Below are positions 1 through 10,000 of a stretch of DNA of 64,000 bases, in pieces (positions within the stretch are counted from its first letter, which is position 1; each line of letters starts with the position of its first letter). The DNA comes from Pagrus major (taxonomy: Eukaryota > Chordata > Actinopteri > Spariformes > Sparidae): the NCBI RefSeq assembly GCF_040436345.1, contig NC_133220.1, positions 8,260,664-8,324,663 of the forward strand, given 5' to 3'. The notes beneath the pieces are model-generated. The model saw only the letters and a list, made by a program, of their open reading frames with translations, searched no databases and was not told where the DNA came from. The translations under genes were made by a program, and so were the position numbers.

Positions 1-403
1 TCTAACGTGGACATGCAGACGTCAGCAGGAAACACGGCGTTGCACTACAGCTGTCTGCACAACAAGAGCGACTGTGTGAGACTGCTGCTGAGAGCCAGGG
101 CCAACACACACATCAGTAATACACACACACAACAACACACACACACACACACGACTTGTGAGGACATTTTTAGAAAGTTAAAGTTACTTTTCATGAATAT
201 CTTGATCTGTCCTCAAAACAAATGTAGCAGTACGTGAAGTTTTCCATCTCAGTAAAACTTGAACTGTTTTTCCACAGAGAACGAGTTGGGAGAGAGCGCT
301 CTGGACGTGAGCCGCAAGCTGAAGCACCTCGACTGCGAGGCGCTGGTGAGGTCACAGTGATGTCACTACATGTGTATATCGGTGACAGCGTCACTCCGAC
401 TGT

Positions 404-462
<59 letters not shown>

Positions 463-2167
463 TGTGTGTGTGTGCAGCTGCAGCAGGCCCAGTCCAACCA
501 CTTCGACCATCACGTCCACGTGGAATACGAGTGGAGGCTTCGTCGTGACGATCTCTACGACAGCGATGATGACTTTGACGAAAGGGTAACCATGGCAACC
601 AACAGCCTGCTTCTAAATCTGATACTGTACAGCGTTTTTCATTTAAATAAGATGTTGTTCATATTTTTATAATAATTTTTTCATATTTTATTGGCAATTT
701 TCTGTTTTCTATTTATGCTTCTTGACTTGCACCGCCTGTAATTTTAATAATTATCTGTGTTCAGTGGTGTGATGTTGCTTGCCAGTAAACTGTCGACAAA
801 CTAACCTCATTCCTCCTCTCCTCCCTCCAGAACGGTCCAGTGAAGAAGGAGCGCTTCTCCTCTTCCTCGTCCTCCACCTTCACCTCCTCCTTCTCCTTCT
901 CCTCCCGTCCCTTCAGCTTCAATCAGTCCACCTCCTCCTCCATGCCCCCGTCCTCCTCTGGAGCAGCAGCAGCAGCAGGAGGAGGAGGAGGAGGAGGAGG
1001 GGGAGGGGGAGGAGGAGGAGGTCTGCTCAGTGTGGGGAGGAGGCTCGCCATGGCGATGGAGCTCCACAGCCGGCCCGTTAGCTCCGCCTCCAGCCCCCCT
1101 CCTCCTCCGCCGTCCTCTCCGGCACCTCCGCTGCCTCCGAGGGTCAAAGGTGAGTCGGATTCTGGTTGTTCTACTGTTTTTGTTATTGTTTTACCTGTAA
1201 TGTTTCCAGACGTTCCTCTGGCTTCATCTGTATGGAGGACTGAACCTGCCAAAATTAAAATTAAATAAAGAAATAAATAAACGGCTCGATAAATGAATTA
1301 ATATGCCATTAAATGCACCAAAATGTAAATAAATGTGACATAAAAAGATATTTCTGCTTTAATTTGCTGCTGTAATTATTTAACTTTGTTTTAATCCAAC
1401 TATTTATTTACTTTCCCATTTAATTTTCCATTTTATTAATACATTTATTCATTTTCTTTAATGTAATTATTTCTTTTCTCTCAGCAAGACTGTCCCGCCC
1501 TTCTGTGCTTTGACTGGCGTTGAATGACGTCCTCCTCATATGTATAATGAAGCAAAAATTCAGACTGAAAAGTTAAAAGAAATTACAGGAATTACAAAAG
1601 TTTGTGGAAATATATATGCTTTTCCAAAAGAATACATTATTAAATAAAATGGGGAATTAAATGTGAAAGTAAATAAATAGTTGAGTTATTACAAAGGTAA
1701 ATAAATGTTGTTGTTTGTGCTGACCCAGCAACTTAATATACCAGAACTACACAAATAAAGGCTCGTAATCAAATAATGGCAGAAACATCAAAGTAGAAAG
1801 TAATTAGAGGTAATTAAGCTCAGATTCAAGACCAGAGGTAAAAATGGAGTTGAAAGTGTTGAGTTTCCATTAACGCAAATTAAAACAAGAGCAGACAGAT
1901 ATTCATGATTACACTTAAACATCTCTACCTCCTGTCGCCCTCCAGTTCCCAACGTTCCTCCTCCTCCCCCACCTGCTGGGGGGGAGGGAGGTGGGGAAGA
2001 GGACGAGGATGAGGGGGAGGTCTTCTTCCCCCTGACAGGAAACAGAAAGTTGACGCCTCCTCCTCCCATCGCCGCCCGACACAAGAGGAGCTGCTCTGAG
2101 TCAGGCAAGCACGGCGACATCAGGGAGACACACTGCAATTAATCTGTCACTGCGATACTGTGGTATT

Positions 2168-2235
<68 letters not shown>

Positions 2236-5200
2236 TATGGGTTGCCAACCAGTCCCAGGATCTACAGCAGTCCAGACTCCTCCTTCAAGAAGTATGTGTG
2301 AGTATCTGAGACACAATCAAGCTGCATTTAAACAATAAATTCACACAAACTCAATCAAGGATACAAGGCTTCTGATTGGATCCTCAGTGGCATGATGTCA
2401 CGCTGGCTCAGGTAACATACAGAACCACCTGTAGAGGGTCCGATGTGATTATGTCGCTTTATGTTATCTGAACTGTAACAACGTTGTTCTGCTGCCTCCT
2501 CAGCAACAACAATGACTCGTCTTCTCTGCATTGTTGCTGTTGACGGCTCGGTTGAGAAAACACACTCCTACTCTTTTCTTATTGGGCAGCAGAGAAACGC
2601 TGTAGTGTTGTAGAGGGTTTACAAGAATTTAATAAGAATGCCTGAGCACATGAACAGTGCGTTGAAACCATCAAACCCACTGGAATCGACCAGAAAAACT
2701 CGCCATCAGTGGATTAATAAGAGTTATTCTCTGCAGCCAAAAATATTTAAAAAATGGTCCTTCCTTTCCTGCATGACTGCACTCGCCCTGCTTACAAGGT
2801 GGTGCATTAAATAAAATGCATGTGCACGTGTAAGTGTTGGTTTGCTTGTATTAGAGCATACATGGGCAAAATAAGGCCCGGGGGCTGGTTCTGGCCCATG
2901 GGCCATCTCAATCTGGCCCGCGACATCCTCAACAAATAAAAAACTAACTTCCAAAAAATCAATAAGACGCAGCACGTTAATGAATCTCGAGGCGACCGAC
3001 TACGGCACATTAATAAGATAAAAAGCGAGGAGCGCTGTGGTGATCATGAGTATAATAACATTTCCTTGTGATACCAATTAATGATGTCATCACAATGTGA
3101 CTCATTAAATGTCACATAGATATAAACCTTAAAGGGGCACTACGTAGTTTTGAAGAAAAAATCAAACTCAGAATTTTAATATTATAATATTAATGAAGTA
3201 ATAATACAAACTTAGAAATATTTATGTTTTCCATAACTGATAAACAAACTGTTCTCAGAGGAAAATACTGTCCCAGAACACTGTTTGAAGCTAGAAAGGT
3301 GGCAGGGTCCGCCACATATAAACAAAGTAAAACAGTATGAAACCGTGTCGTCCTTTAAGGTCAGTTTGTTTATTCAGTTTATTCAGTTAAGAAAACAAAG
3401 AGTTTGTTTATTTAAGTTTGTTTAGGCATAAAAACAATCAGTCAGTGAAGATCTTTCTCTTCTGATTAAAATGTCTTCCGCAAAACTACGTAGTGCACCT
3501 TTAAAGTTAAAAAAAACATGAGCCCACATTGGCACTCGACTAAAGCTTCTTGGACTTTCATTTCACAAAGATAAGACTGTGAGACTATCATGCGTGGTGT
3601 GGCCGTGCTTCAGCTCCAATCCTGAAGGGCTGCTGTAAGTTATCAAAGCCACTAGATGTCAGTGTGTCTGCTGAGTTTGAAGCTTCAACTCTTTTTCAGC
3701 ACAAATTAAAAGAAAGTTTGATCAGCTGTTCTCTGCCCGTCACTACTGAAAAGCAATCAACGAATGGTTAAAACATCTAGTTTCAGCTTATCTGATATGG
3801 CTGTGCAGGTAAACAAGGTTGGAAACTGCTTTGTTTAAAGACACTTTGGTCACAAAAAAAGTGTCTATATTTCACATACTTATGTTCAGGTTATTTATTT
3901 AAAAAATGTTCCATCAACCTGTTGAAACGAAGCTCTAAACATTGAATATTGTTTAAAAAAAAACCCAAAAAACAATTTAAATTCTGGTTTTAGATTCCAG
4001 AGATACCAGATATGTTTGGCTAGATTTTTGAAGAATGATGCAGCAGATGTAAAATCTTTTTATTTGATGGAAAGGTCGAGAGTCTTGTGCTTGTGGGAAC
4101 ATTTCAGAGCTTGAGGAGCTTCAGTGAGAGTTGAAACAACACGACAGACAGCAGGTTTTTTCTGCTCAATTTAAACGAACAGAAAAAGTGTCAGGTTAAA
4201 GTCAGGAGTTTATTGTTATCAGTGTGTGTTGAGGTTATAACAAACTGAAGTGAGAGGCTGTACTGACCTCTGGTGGACTGAAGCTGAACTACACCTTGGA
4301 TAATAAACCTGTCTCTTCTCTCCGTCTCTGCAGGCCAGCTTCTCCTCTCGGCTCGCTGGCTGAACGACCTGACAGAGGTACAGAAACATCCAGCTCCTCC
4401 TCTCAGGTCCACATCTGTTTAATCTGTTTGGACCCTGATCAACTGTTTTTAAACAGTAGAGAAATGGTAGCTCACTTTGTGTTGACCAGTGGAGGACGGA
4501 TATCCAGGCTTTTATCAGATTACTTCATATTTTCATTCATATCTTTGTATTTTATTTGCTGTCTTTTTTTTAATACTTTGTCGTCGAGCTGCAACGATTA
4601 GTCGATTAATTGATTATACTATCAAGAGAAAATTAGTTGTCGACTATCCTTCGATCGTTGCAGCCTTTTTTCAAGCAAAAATCCCAAACATTTATGGCTC
4701 AAACTTCTCCAAGAATTTTACTGATTTTCCGGTCTGACAATATATTAAACAGATGTTTACTTTGGACGTCTCCTTAGACTTTATGAAATTGTTATGATCA
4801 ATACCTAAAGGTTAAATTTCCAGTTGCTTCTATTGGATTTTGGCAATCCTACAATATTCTTCATCTCCATCTTCCATCTTTCCTCGTTTTTTGTTTTAAA
4901 GCAAAAATATAAAAACATGAAAAAATATCAATCCAAACACTGAATCAATTAATCAGTTTTTCAAACTAACTTGACATTGAAATATTTTCATTGATTTCTC
5001 TCGGAGGTTTTCGGAGGGCAGACAGCGACGGTAGCTCCTCCCACTTCCATCACCCTGCCAGTCAAGCCCCGCCCAACGGTTCCCCCACCAATCAGCGCTC
5101 TCAGAGCTTCGAGAGCGACAGAAGAGGCCCCGCCCCTCAGCCGCTTCCTCGCAGATCATTGGTGAGATCTTCAGAAACCTTAAACTCCCCAACAACCGCG

Positions 5201-6598
5201 TAAATACTCAAGTACTGCACTAACTGTAGTTTTGAGGTACTTGTACTACGAGTAATTCCATTTAAGATACTTTTTTCCTTCCCTTAGCTACATTTGGGAG
5301 GCAAACATTGAACTTTTCCACTGTATTAAACTTAAATCATGTGTAACTTTGCAGATTTTAATTATTATTACAAATCTAAATTGGTCTTGTTTTTTCTAGA
5401 AAATTTTTCAGGATAATTTTTTTTAGAAAAGTTTTTTCAGGATCTTTTTTTTTTGTTGAAAATTTTCAGGATATTTTTTTGGGAAAATTTTTCAGGAGAA
5501 TTTTTTCTAGAACAATTTTGTTGATACATAGATCATATTTATTTTTACTTTTCATTTTTTGAGTATTAATCACGTGTGTCCATCAGCCTCGTGGTTCGAC
5601 GAGCCGTCGGGTTGAGGCCCTGTACGACTGCCAGGCCGACCACCACGATGAGCTGAGCTTCTCAGAGGGACAGGTGCTGGTGGTCCTGGGGCAGGAGGAC
5701 AGCGATTGGTGGGTACGTATCATCATCATGTGCTCTGATTGGTGATCGCATCCCAGCGGTGTGGCGGAGAAAGTGTCCTCCGGATGATTGTGTGTACCTG
5801 TTTGTTCATGTTAACCAAACCCTTTAAATCTCAGTGGTTTAACCTCAGTGTTCATCACGTTAACAAGAACTGTGATGAAAAATATTCAAACCTCTTTTTT
5901 TCATGATGAATATGAGACTTTTAAAAACAAAAATTATGATGACATATGTCGGAAAAATTATGTAATTACTGTTTAAATACAAAAACGTGTTCATCATGAA
6001 CCTGTAACCATGGTATCTGGCAAATTTCTGTAAAATGCATTAATATTAAAAATGCAACACATGAATGAGACAAAACTAGACTAAAGTCACGTTTCCTCTG
6101 CAGATTTTCCTTCACATATATGAATGGTCCAGTGACGATCATTGTTGAACAATCCCTTGCAAAAATGAAAAAAAAAAATTTCCAGGATAATTTTTTTTAG
6201 AACATTTTCAAGGAAAAAATTTTTAATAAAAATTTTCAGGAGGATTTTTTTAGAAAATTTTTCAGGAGACTCCTGAAATTTTTTCTAGAAAAAAATCTCC
6301 TGGAAATGTTTCTTAATATTTTTTTTGTAGAGAGAAAGTCTCCTGAATTTGTTTTAAAGAAAAAATTTAAATTGTTTTTAATAAAAATTTTTAAAAAATG
6401 TTCTAAGAAAAAATAAAAAATTGTTTTTAAGAAAAAATTTTAAATTTTTTTTAGAAAAAGTTTCAGATTTTTTTTCTAGTATAATTTCTCCTGAAAATAT
6501 TTCTAAAAGAATTAAAAGAATAAGAGAATTTTTTTAGAAAAAATTTCAGGAGAATTTTTTAAATTTTTAATTCTAATATACATTTTGTAGAGCGACTA

Positions 6599-6648
<50 letters not shown>

Positions 6649-6723
6649 CATGGTTATGTAGAGGACGAACCGGACCGCAGAGGTTTGTTTCCGTCCTCCT
6701 TCGTCCAGCTGCTCTTGGACTGA
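1..6723 (+). CDS. asap: ASAP-family ArfGAP (SH3, ankyrin, PH), 3' ten coding exons, 5' partial
   Basis: ASAP proteins are Arf GTPase-activating scaffolds that couple membrane phosphoinositides and Arf to actin and focal-adhesion partners. Only the C-terminal 408 residues lie here. Exons: 1-115, 278-345, 478-585, 831-1149, 1946-2104, 2234-2291, 4334-4377, 5007-5161, 5587-5712, 6649-6723. They sum to 1227 bases, a whole number of codons ending in TGA. The fragment starts in the ankyrin repeats (GNTALHYSCLHNK), then HVHVEYEWRL and an acidic DSDDDFDE stretch as in ASAP1/2. A linker rich in Ser, Ala, Gly and Pro follows (PPLPPR), then a basic PLPRR segment, and an SH3 domain at fragment residues 351-408 (ALYDC, paired WW, RRGLFPSSFVQLLLD). 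BAR, PH and ArfGAP domains would lie upstream of the window. The linker resembles ASAP2 (KKER after the acidic patch); the last residues resemble ASAP3, so the paralogue is unresolved. The acceptor at 5006 is the least certain boundary. Confidence 0.93.
407..474 (+). repeat. (TG)n microsatellite adjoining a 3' splice site
   Basis: About 34 TG units with one TA interruption run to within three bases of the CAG acceptor at 475-477 of the ASAP gene. They occupy the position of the polypyrimidine tract. Confidence 0.98.
831..1149 (+). other. asap: Low-complexity ASAP exon with Ser, Ala, Gly and Pro homopolymers
   Basis: This 319-base coding exon encodes runs of serine (TCC/TCT rich), five alanines (GCA), about fifteen consecutive glycines (GGA/GGG, 976-1020) and a run of prolines before APPLPPR. 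The APPLPPR segment matches the proline-rich linker of ASAP1/2. It stays open because the triplet runs are in the conserved frame and both splice sites keep phase. The neighbouring exon 1946-2104 continues with a polyproline run and an acidic EEDEDEGE stretch. The Gly and Ala runs are probably lineage-specific slippage products. Confidence 0.85.
2105..2233 (+). other. asap: GC-AG intron of the ASAP gene with a (TG)n acceptor tract
   Basis: The upstream exon must end in GAGTCAG to keep frame with GAT-TAT-GGG downstream. The next bases are GCAAGC, so this 129-base intron uses a GC donor with a good CAG|GCAAG context rather than GT. It ends in about 60 bases of (TG)n followed by TAG. Confidence 0.75.
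2171..2231 (+). repeat. (TG)n microsatellite adjoining a 3' splice site
   Basis: About 30 TG units directly precede the TAG acceptor at 2231-2233 of the ASAP gene. Confidence 0.98.
2866..2945 (-). mobile_element. hAT-like DNA-transposon remnant
   Basis: The segment holds CCCGGGGGCTGG, TGGCCCATGGGCC and TCTGGCCCGCGACA, a GGCCC-rich pattern I associate with the ends of hAT-superfamily copies in vertebrates. It lies in an ASAP intron. No transposase frame is intact, and the assignment rests on memory of the pattern. Confidence 0.4.
3129..3504. mobile_element. Small non-autonomous DNA element with 20-bp terminal inverted repeats and TTAA flanks
   Basis: The left end AGGGGCACTACGTAGTTTTG (3133-3152) is matched in inverted orientation by CAAAACTACGTAGTGCACCT (3481-3500), 19 of 20 bases. 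TTAA flanks both sides (3129-3132 and 3501-3504), as expected for a TTAA target duplication of piggyBac type. The 368-base interior is AT-rich and has no coding frame. It sits in an ASAP intron. Confidence 0.85.
4590..4965. repeat. Interspersed repeat with GCAACGATTAGTCGATTAAT ends
   Basis: The segment starts GAGCTGCAACGATTAGTCGA, has an inverted partner TCGATCGTTGCAGCC nearby (about 4650-4665), and ends in CTGAATCAATTAATCAGTTTTTC. Related sequence occurs at 38475-38690. I recognise the pattern as a common fish interspersed repeat but cannot name its family. Confidence 0.55.
5390..5520. repeat. Degenerate TTTTCAGGAGAATTTTT array, copy 1
   Basis: Units of T-rich sequence with TCAGGA or TCAGGAGA cores and TCTAGAA spacers repeat roughly every 20-30 bases in an ASAP intron. 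The same motif recurs at 6165-6580 and 8215-8645. Confidence 0.75.
6165..6580. repeat. Degenerate TCAGGAG/CTCCTGA array, copy 2
   Basis: About 410 bases alternate TCAGGAGA and the complementary TCTCCTGAA cores, separated by A- or T-runs and TTCTAGAAAA. Both orientations are present, so single strands could fold into many hairpins. It occupies the last ASAP intron. Confidence 0.8.
6602..6645 (+). repeat. (TG)n microsatellite adjoining the last ASAP acceptor
   Basis: About 22 TG units end directly at the CAG acceptor (6646-6648) of the last coding exon. Confidence 0.97.
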
Positions 6724-7080
6724 CATGAACCTGGACTGGACCAGGACCGGTGCTGACCCTGGACCAGTTCAGATCCAGACCAGAACCTGCAGCCTCAGGG
6801 GAACCAAACCACAACCAAACCAGATCAGCACCGAGCAGTAAGAGCTGAACCTCGGATCTGGTCTCATCCCGACCGGCTCCAGAAGCCTGTGAGTTCACGT
6901 GATCACGGTCCAGCCGCAGTTCCTGTTGTCAGCCATGTTATGCCTCCTGTTACCATGGAAACATTACAGATGAGACTTGACCCTCAGGTGATAATGTTGC
7001 CATGGAGACGGCCTCACACAGACTGATCAGGCTGATGTTGACGATACTTTTATTTATTTATTTATTTATTAAAACTGTAA
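6724..7080 (+). other. asap: Probable 3' UTR of the ASAP gene
   Basis: The sequence continues past the TGA at 6721-6723 without an obvious donor. An ATTAAA hexamer lies at 7068-7073, beside a TTTA-repeat tract, and could serve as a polyadenylation signal about 350 bases after the stop. The transcript end is inferred only from these motifs. Confidence 0.4.
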
Positions 7081-10000
7081 AATAATATTTTATTAAGCAC
7101 ACAACAATCCACCGGACTTTTATTTTGAAGTTGAACTGAACAACCGTTTTCTCTTTTATTTGTTCTGATGTATTTATTGTTATTGATGCTGTAGAGGTGC
7201 CACCACACACGCTGCCTATGTCCTGTTTCAGGCTCCGCCTTCATGGAGGGGCGGGGCTTACAAGGTCCAACGCGCGACCAGAGCACAAAGGATTGTGGGA
7301 TACTAAAGCACAAACACCCAGTGATTTTCATTTTGCTAACTTAAGCTTCCTCTCCAAGTTGTTCCCTTTCTGCCTTCATGGAAGATTTTTAAGAAACACC
7401 TTGAGGAGACGAGGAGTGAGGAGGCTTCTGAAGGAGCCTCGAGCGAGGACACACAGGTGTATCCTTCCTTTCACATCCTCACTTTGAGGAGCTCACACAC
7501 TTGAAGGCAGACGAGGAGATGCTTAGCATAATGAAAAACACCCCAGACGTCTGCCCCAGATGCAATCCATTAAAAGTCGGAAGTCAATTTTTCCGTCTTC
7601 CAATTTAATGCGTCCCAGTGAATCTGCTCGGGAAAACACGGACACCTGCCTGCAGCAAACTGATGTTTTTATGGCAAGTATCTGAACTTCACAAGTGAAC
7701 ACAGCTGCTGATTCAACAGATTAGCACATGTAAAACAAAAAAAAGACGGGAGGAGCAGACTGGTACCGCATCAACATAAAGACTTCTAACAAGCACAAGT
7801 CAGCTGAGTGGAAATCAAAATGGCAATTATAACATTGTTACAGTACGTTTCACAACACAAACATAAAGTAATGAAGTACATTAAGTAAAAGTTGATGAAA
7901 AGGTAAAAGGCAGCTGCATCCGCTGCCACACTGCCGTGACGTCATGTTTGTTTCTGTTGGTGAAGTGAGACTTGTCGGATCTTTCCAACTTAGATTTCTG
8001 ACTTGGATGACCGTTACGTTTTCGATTGTCTGAGGTCATTTTTATCCACGTTTCAAGCACAGTGGATCGCAGCAAAATGTTGCGTTCATGTGCTGTCGGA
8101 ATTATCAGAAAAACATTTTTCACTAGGAAAATTCAAGGAAATGCCCTCTGAAGCCTTCTGTTGATCCATTTTCTAAGTCTGATCTGAATTGTTTTCCCTC
8201 CTGTGTTTATGTCTTCAGGAGAATATTTTCAAGAAAAATGTCCCTGATTTTTTTTCTAGAAAAAATTCTTCTGAAATTTTTCTGAGAAATTCTCCTGAAA
8301 TTAAAAAAAAAAAAAAAATCCCCTTTAAATTTTCTAAGAAATTCTGAAAATTTTTCAAAAAAAGATTCCTTGGAAATTCTTTCTAGAAAAAAGTCTCCTG
8401 GAATTTTTTTTAAAGAAAATGTTTTAAGTGTTTTTAAGAAAAAAATTAAATTGTCTGAGAAATTCTCCTGAAAAAAATTCTGATGAATTTGAAAAAAAAA
8501 AGAATTCCCCTGAAATTTTTTCAAAAAATTTGAAAAATTTTCAGGAGAATTTTTATGGAAAAAATTTCAGGAGAATTTTTATGGAAAAAATTTCAGGAGA
8601 ATTTTGTTTGAAACATTCGCAGGAGAATTTAAAAAAAAAAATTAAACGAAGATAAAAAATTCTACACCTGCCCCTCAGGGCCGTCGTAGAAGTTGGAACA
8701 ACAACTCGGAAAGTCTGGTAAAATTTTGGTACACGAGTTGCTAATTTGACGTCACATGACAATGAAACATGGCAGACGAACGTAAACGCTGGGTTGGTCA
8801 GTAGAAACTTTTACCAAAGCCATGTAGTGTATCGTTTCCTTTGCTCTTCCTTGTCACTTAAATATTGGAAACAGCAGTCAAGGTGTTATCTAACCCCTCT
8901 TAGTGATAAAATGCAAAACTACTTCTTTTTGGCGTCCATGTTGTTCCCACATTCCGACATGTAGGGGGAACATGAACACACCGAAGTAGGAGGAAAAACT
9001 TCCAAACTTGGGAAAAGGCATCAAACAAGGAGCACGTGAATGCAGCATCTCAGCTGAGTTTCAGACCTGGTTGACCGCTTCATTGCACTTTGCGGTATCT
9101 GAGGTCGTTGTCAGAGTTCCCAGCACAGTGGATTGTAGCATATGTTCGGGGAACATCAGTCGGTCTGTAAATGTGGTCATCAGAGGAGGCGGAGCCTAAA
9201 AAGGGGTACAGCTGATGCTTCCACTGCCTTAAATGTCACAAGATATCATTGCCTCAACGAGTGAGTACGGCAGCGTGTTGCCGCCACTGTTACAAAGTAA
9301 ATTGCTCAGTTTCTCGTTAAAAGGAAAATATTTTTCATGCTGTAGTGACGTTTCTTGTCATCACTTCATACCAAATTAATTCAGTTTCGACAAAATACTT
9401 TTATAATTCTTAGTAATTTATCTTGTTTTAACTTAAACTGGAAACTGAGCTGAATGTTTTTCTTGTTATGTTCATCATAGTGCCAACAACACAGTGAGGA
9501 AGAACTTCTATAGACATCAAATTCTCAGCACAACTTCTCTCTTTGAGTTTGATTGTATCAACAGTTACCTCCAGAGTTTTTGATGGGAAGAAAAAAAAAA
9601 AAACTCTTGATTTTTTGTTTCATATTTTTTATTTATTTCAAAGTGACAGCTGTGGGTTCATGTTGTTTTGAAATATCACAGTGCTTCTGTCTGTTTGGCA
9701 ACTATGAATGAATGAATTGATGAATGAACTGATATCAGCAGGTTGTTTGTTAAGTGAGTTTAACATTTCTTTCTCTTAAATCAAAGATAGTCACAGTTTA
9801 AACATGATGAGCTGAATTAAAGCTATGATAACTGAACATACATCATACAAACATCTTGTTTGGTTAGTTTTTTTGTTGCACTGATCTAAATATACAGATC
9901 ACAAACAATCATTTATGATGGAATTACCAGCAGCTGATTGGTTGATTTGATTTAATCTGCACCTTCCTGCATTCTTCATGGAAATAGTCTCGACATTTCC

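Larger units (their letters stand above)
5587..6723 (+). other. asap: SH3 domain of the ASAP gene, split over the last two coding exons
   Basis: The SH3 domain is built from exons 5587-5712 and 6649-6723, joined in phase 0 between the second Trp of the WW pair and HGYVEDEPDRRG. The ligand-groove signature is visible: ALYDC, DHHDELSF, a DWW motif and the G-x-FPSSFV end. In ASAP1 and ASAP2 this domain binds proline-rich partners such as FAK and Pyk2. From memory, mammalian ASAP3 lacks a complete SH3 yet ends in a similar VQLL-x-D tail. The intron between the two exons (5713-6648) is AT-rich, holds a TCAGGAG array, and ends in a (TG)n tract. Confidence 0.9.

Noticed and set aside
191-598. Open frames reading Thr-His or Cys-Val repeats across (CA/TG)n tracts, here and at 2101, 6596, 20188, 28495, 40358, 42012, 54545 and 56438
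   Set aside because: They follow from the dinucleotide repeat, which is open in several frames, and show no homology or splice support.
8207-8655. Two open frames of 105 and 75 codons rich in Phe, Lys and Glu
   Set aside because: Both lie in the TCAGGAG array and overlap each other on opposite strands.
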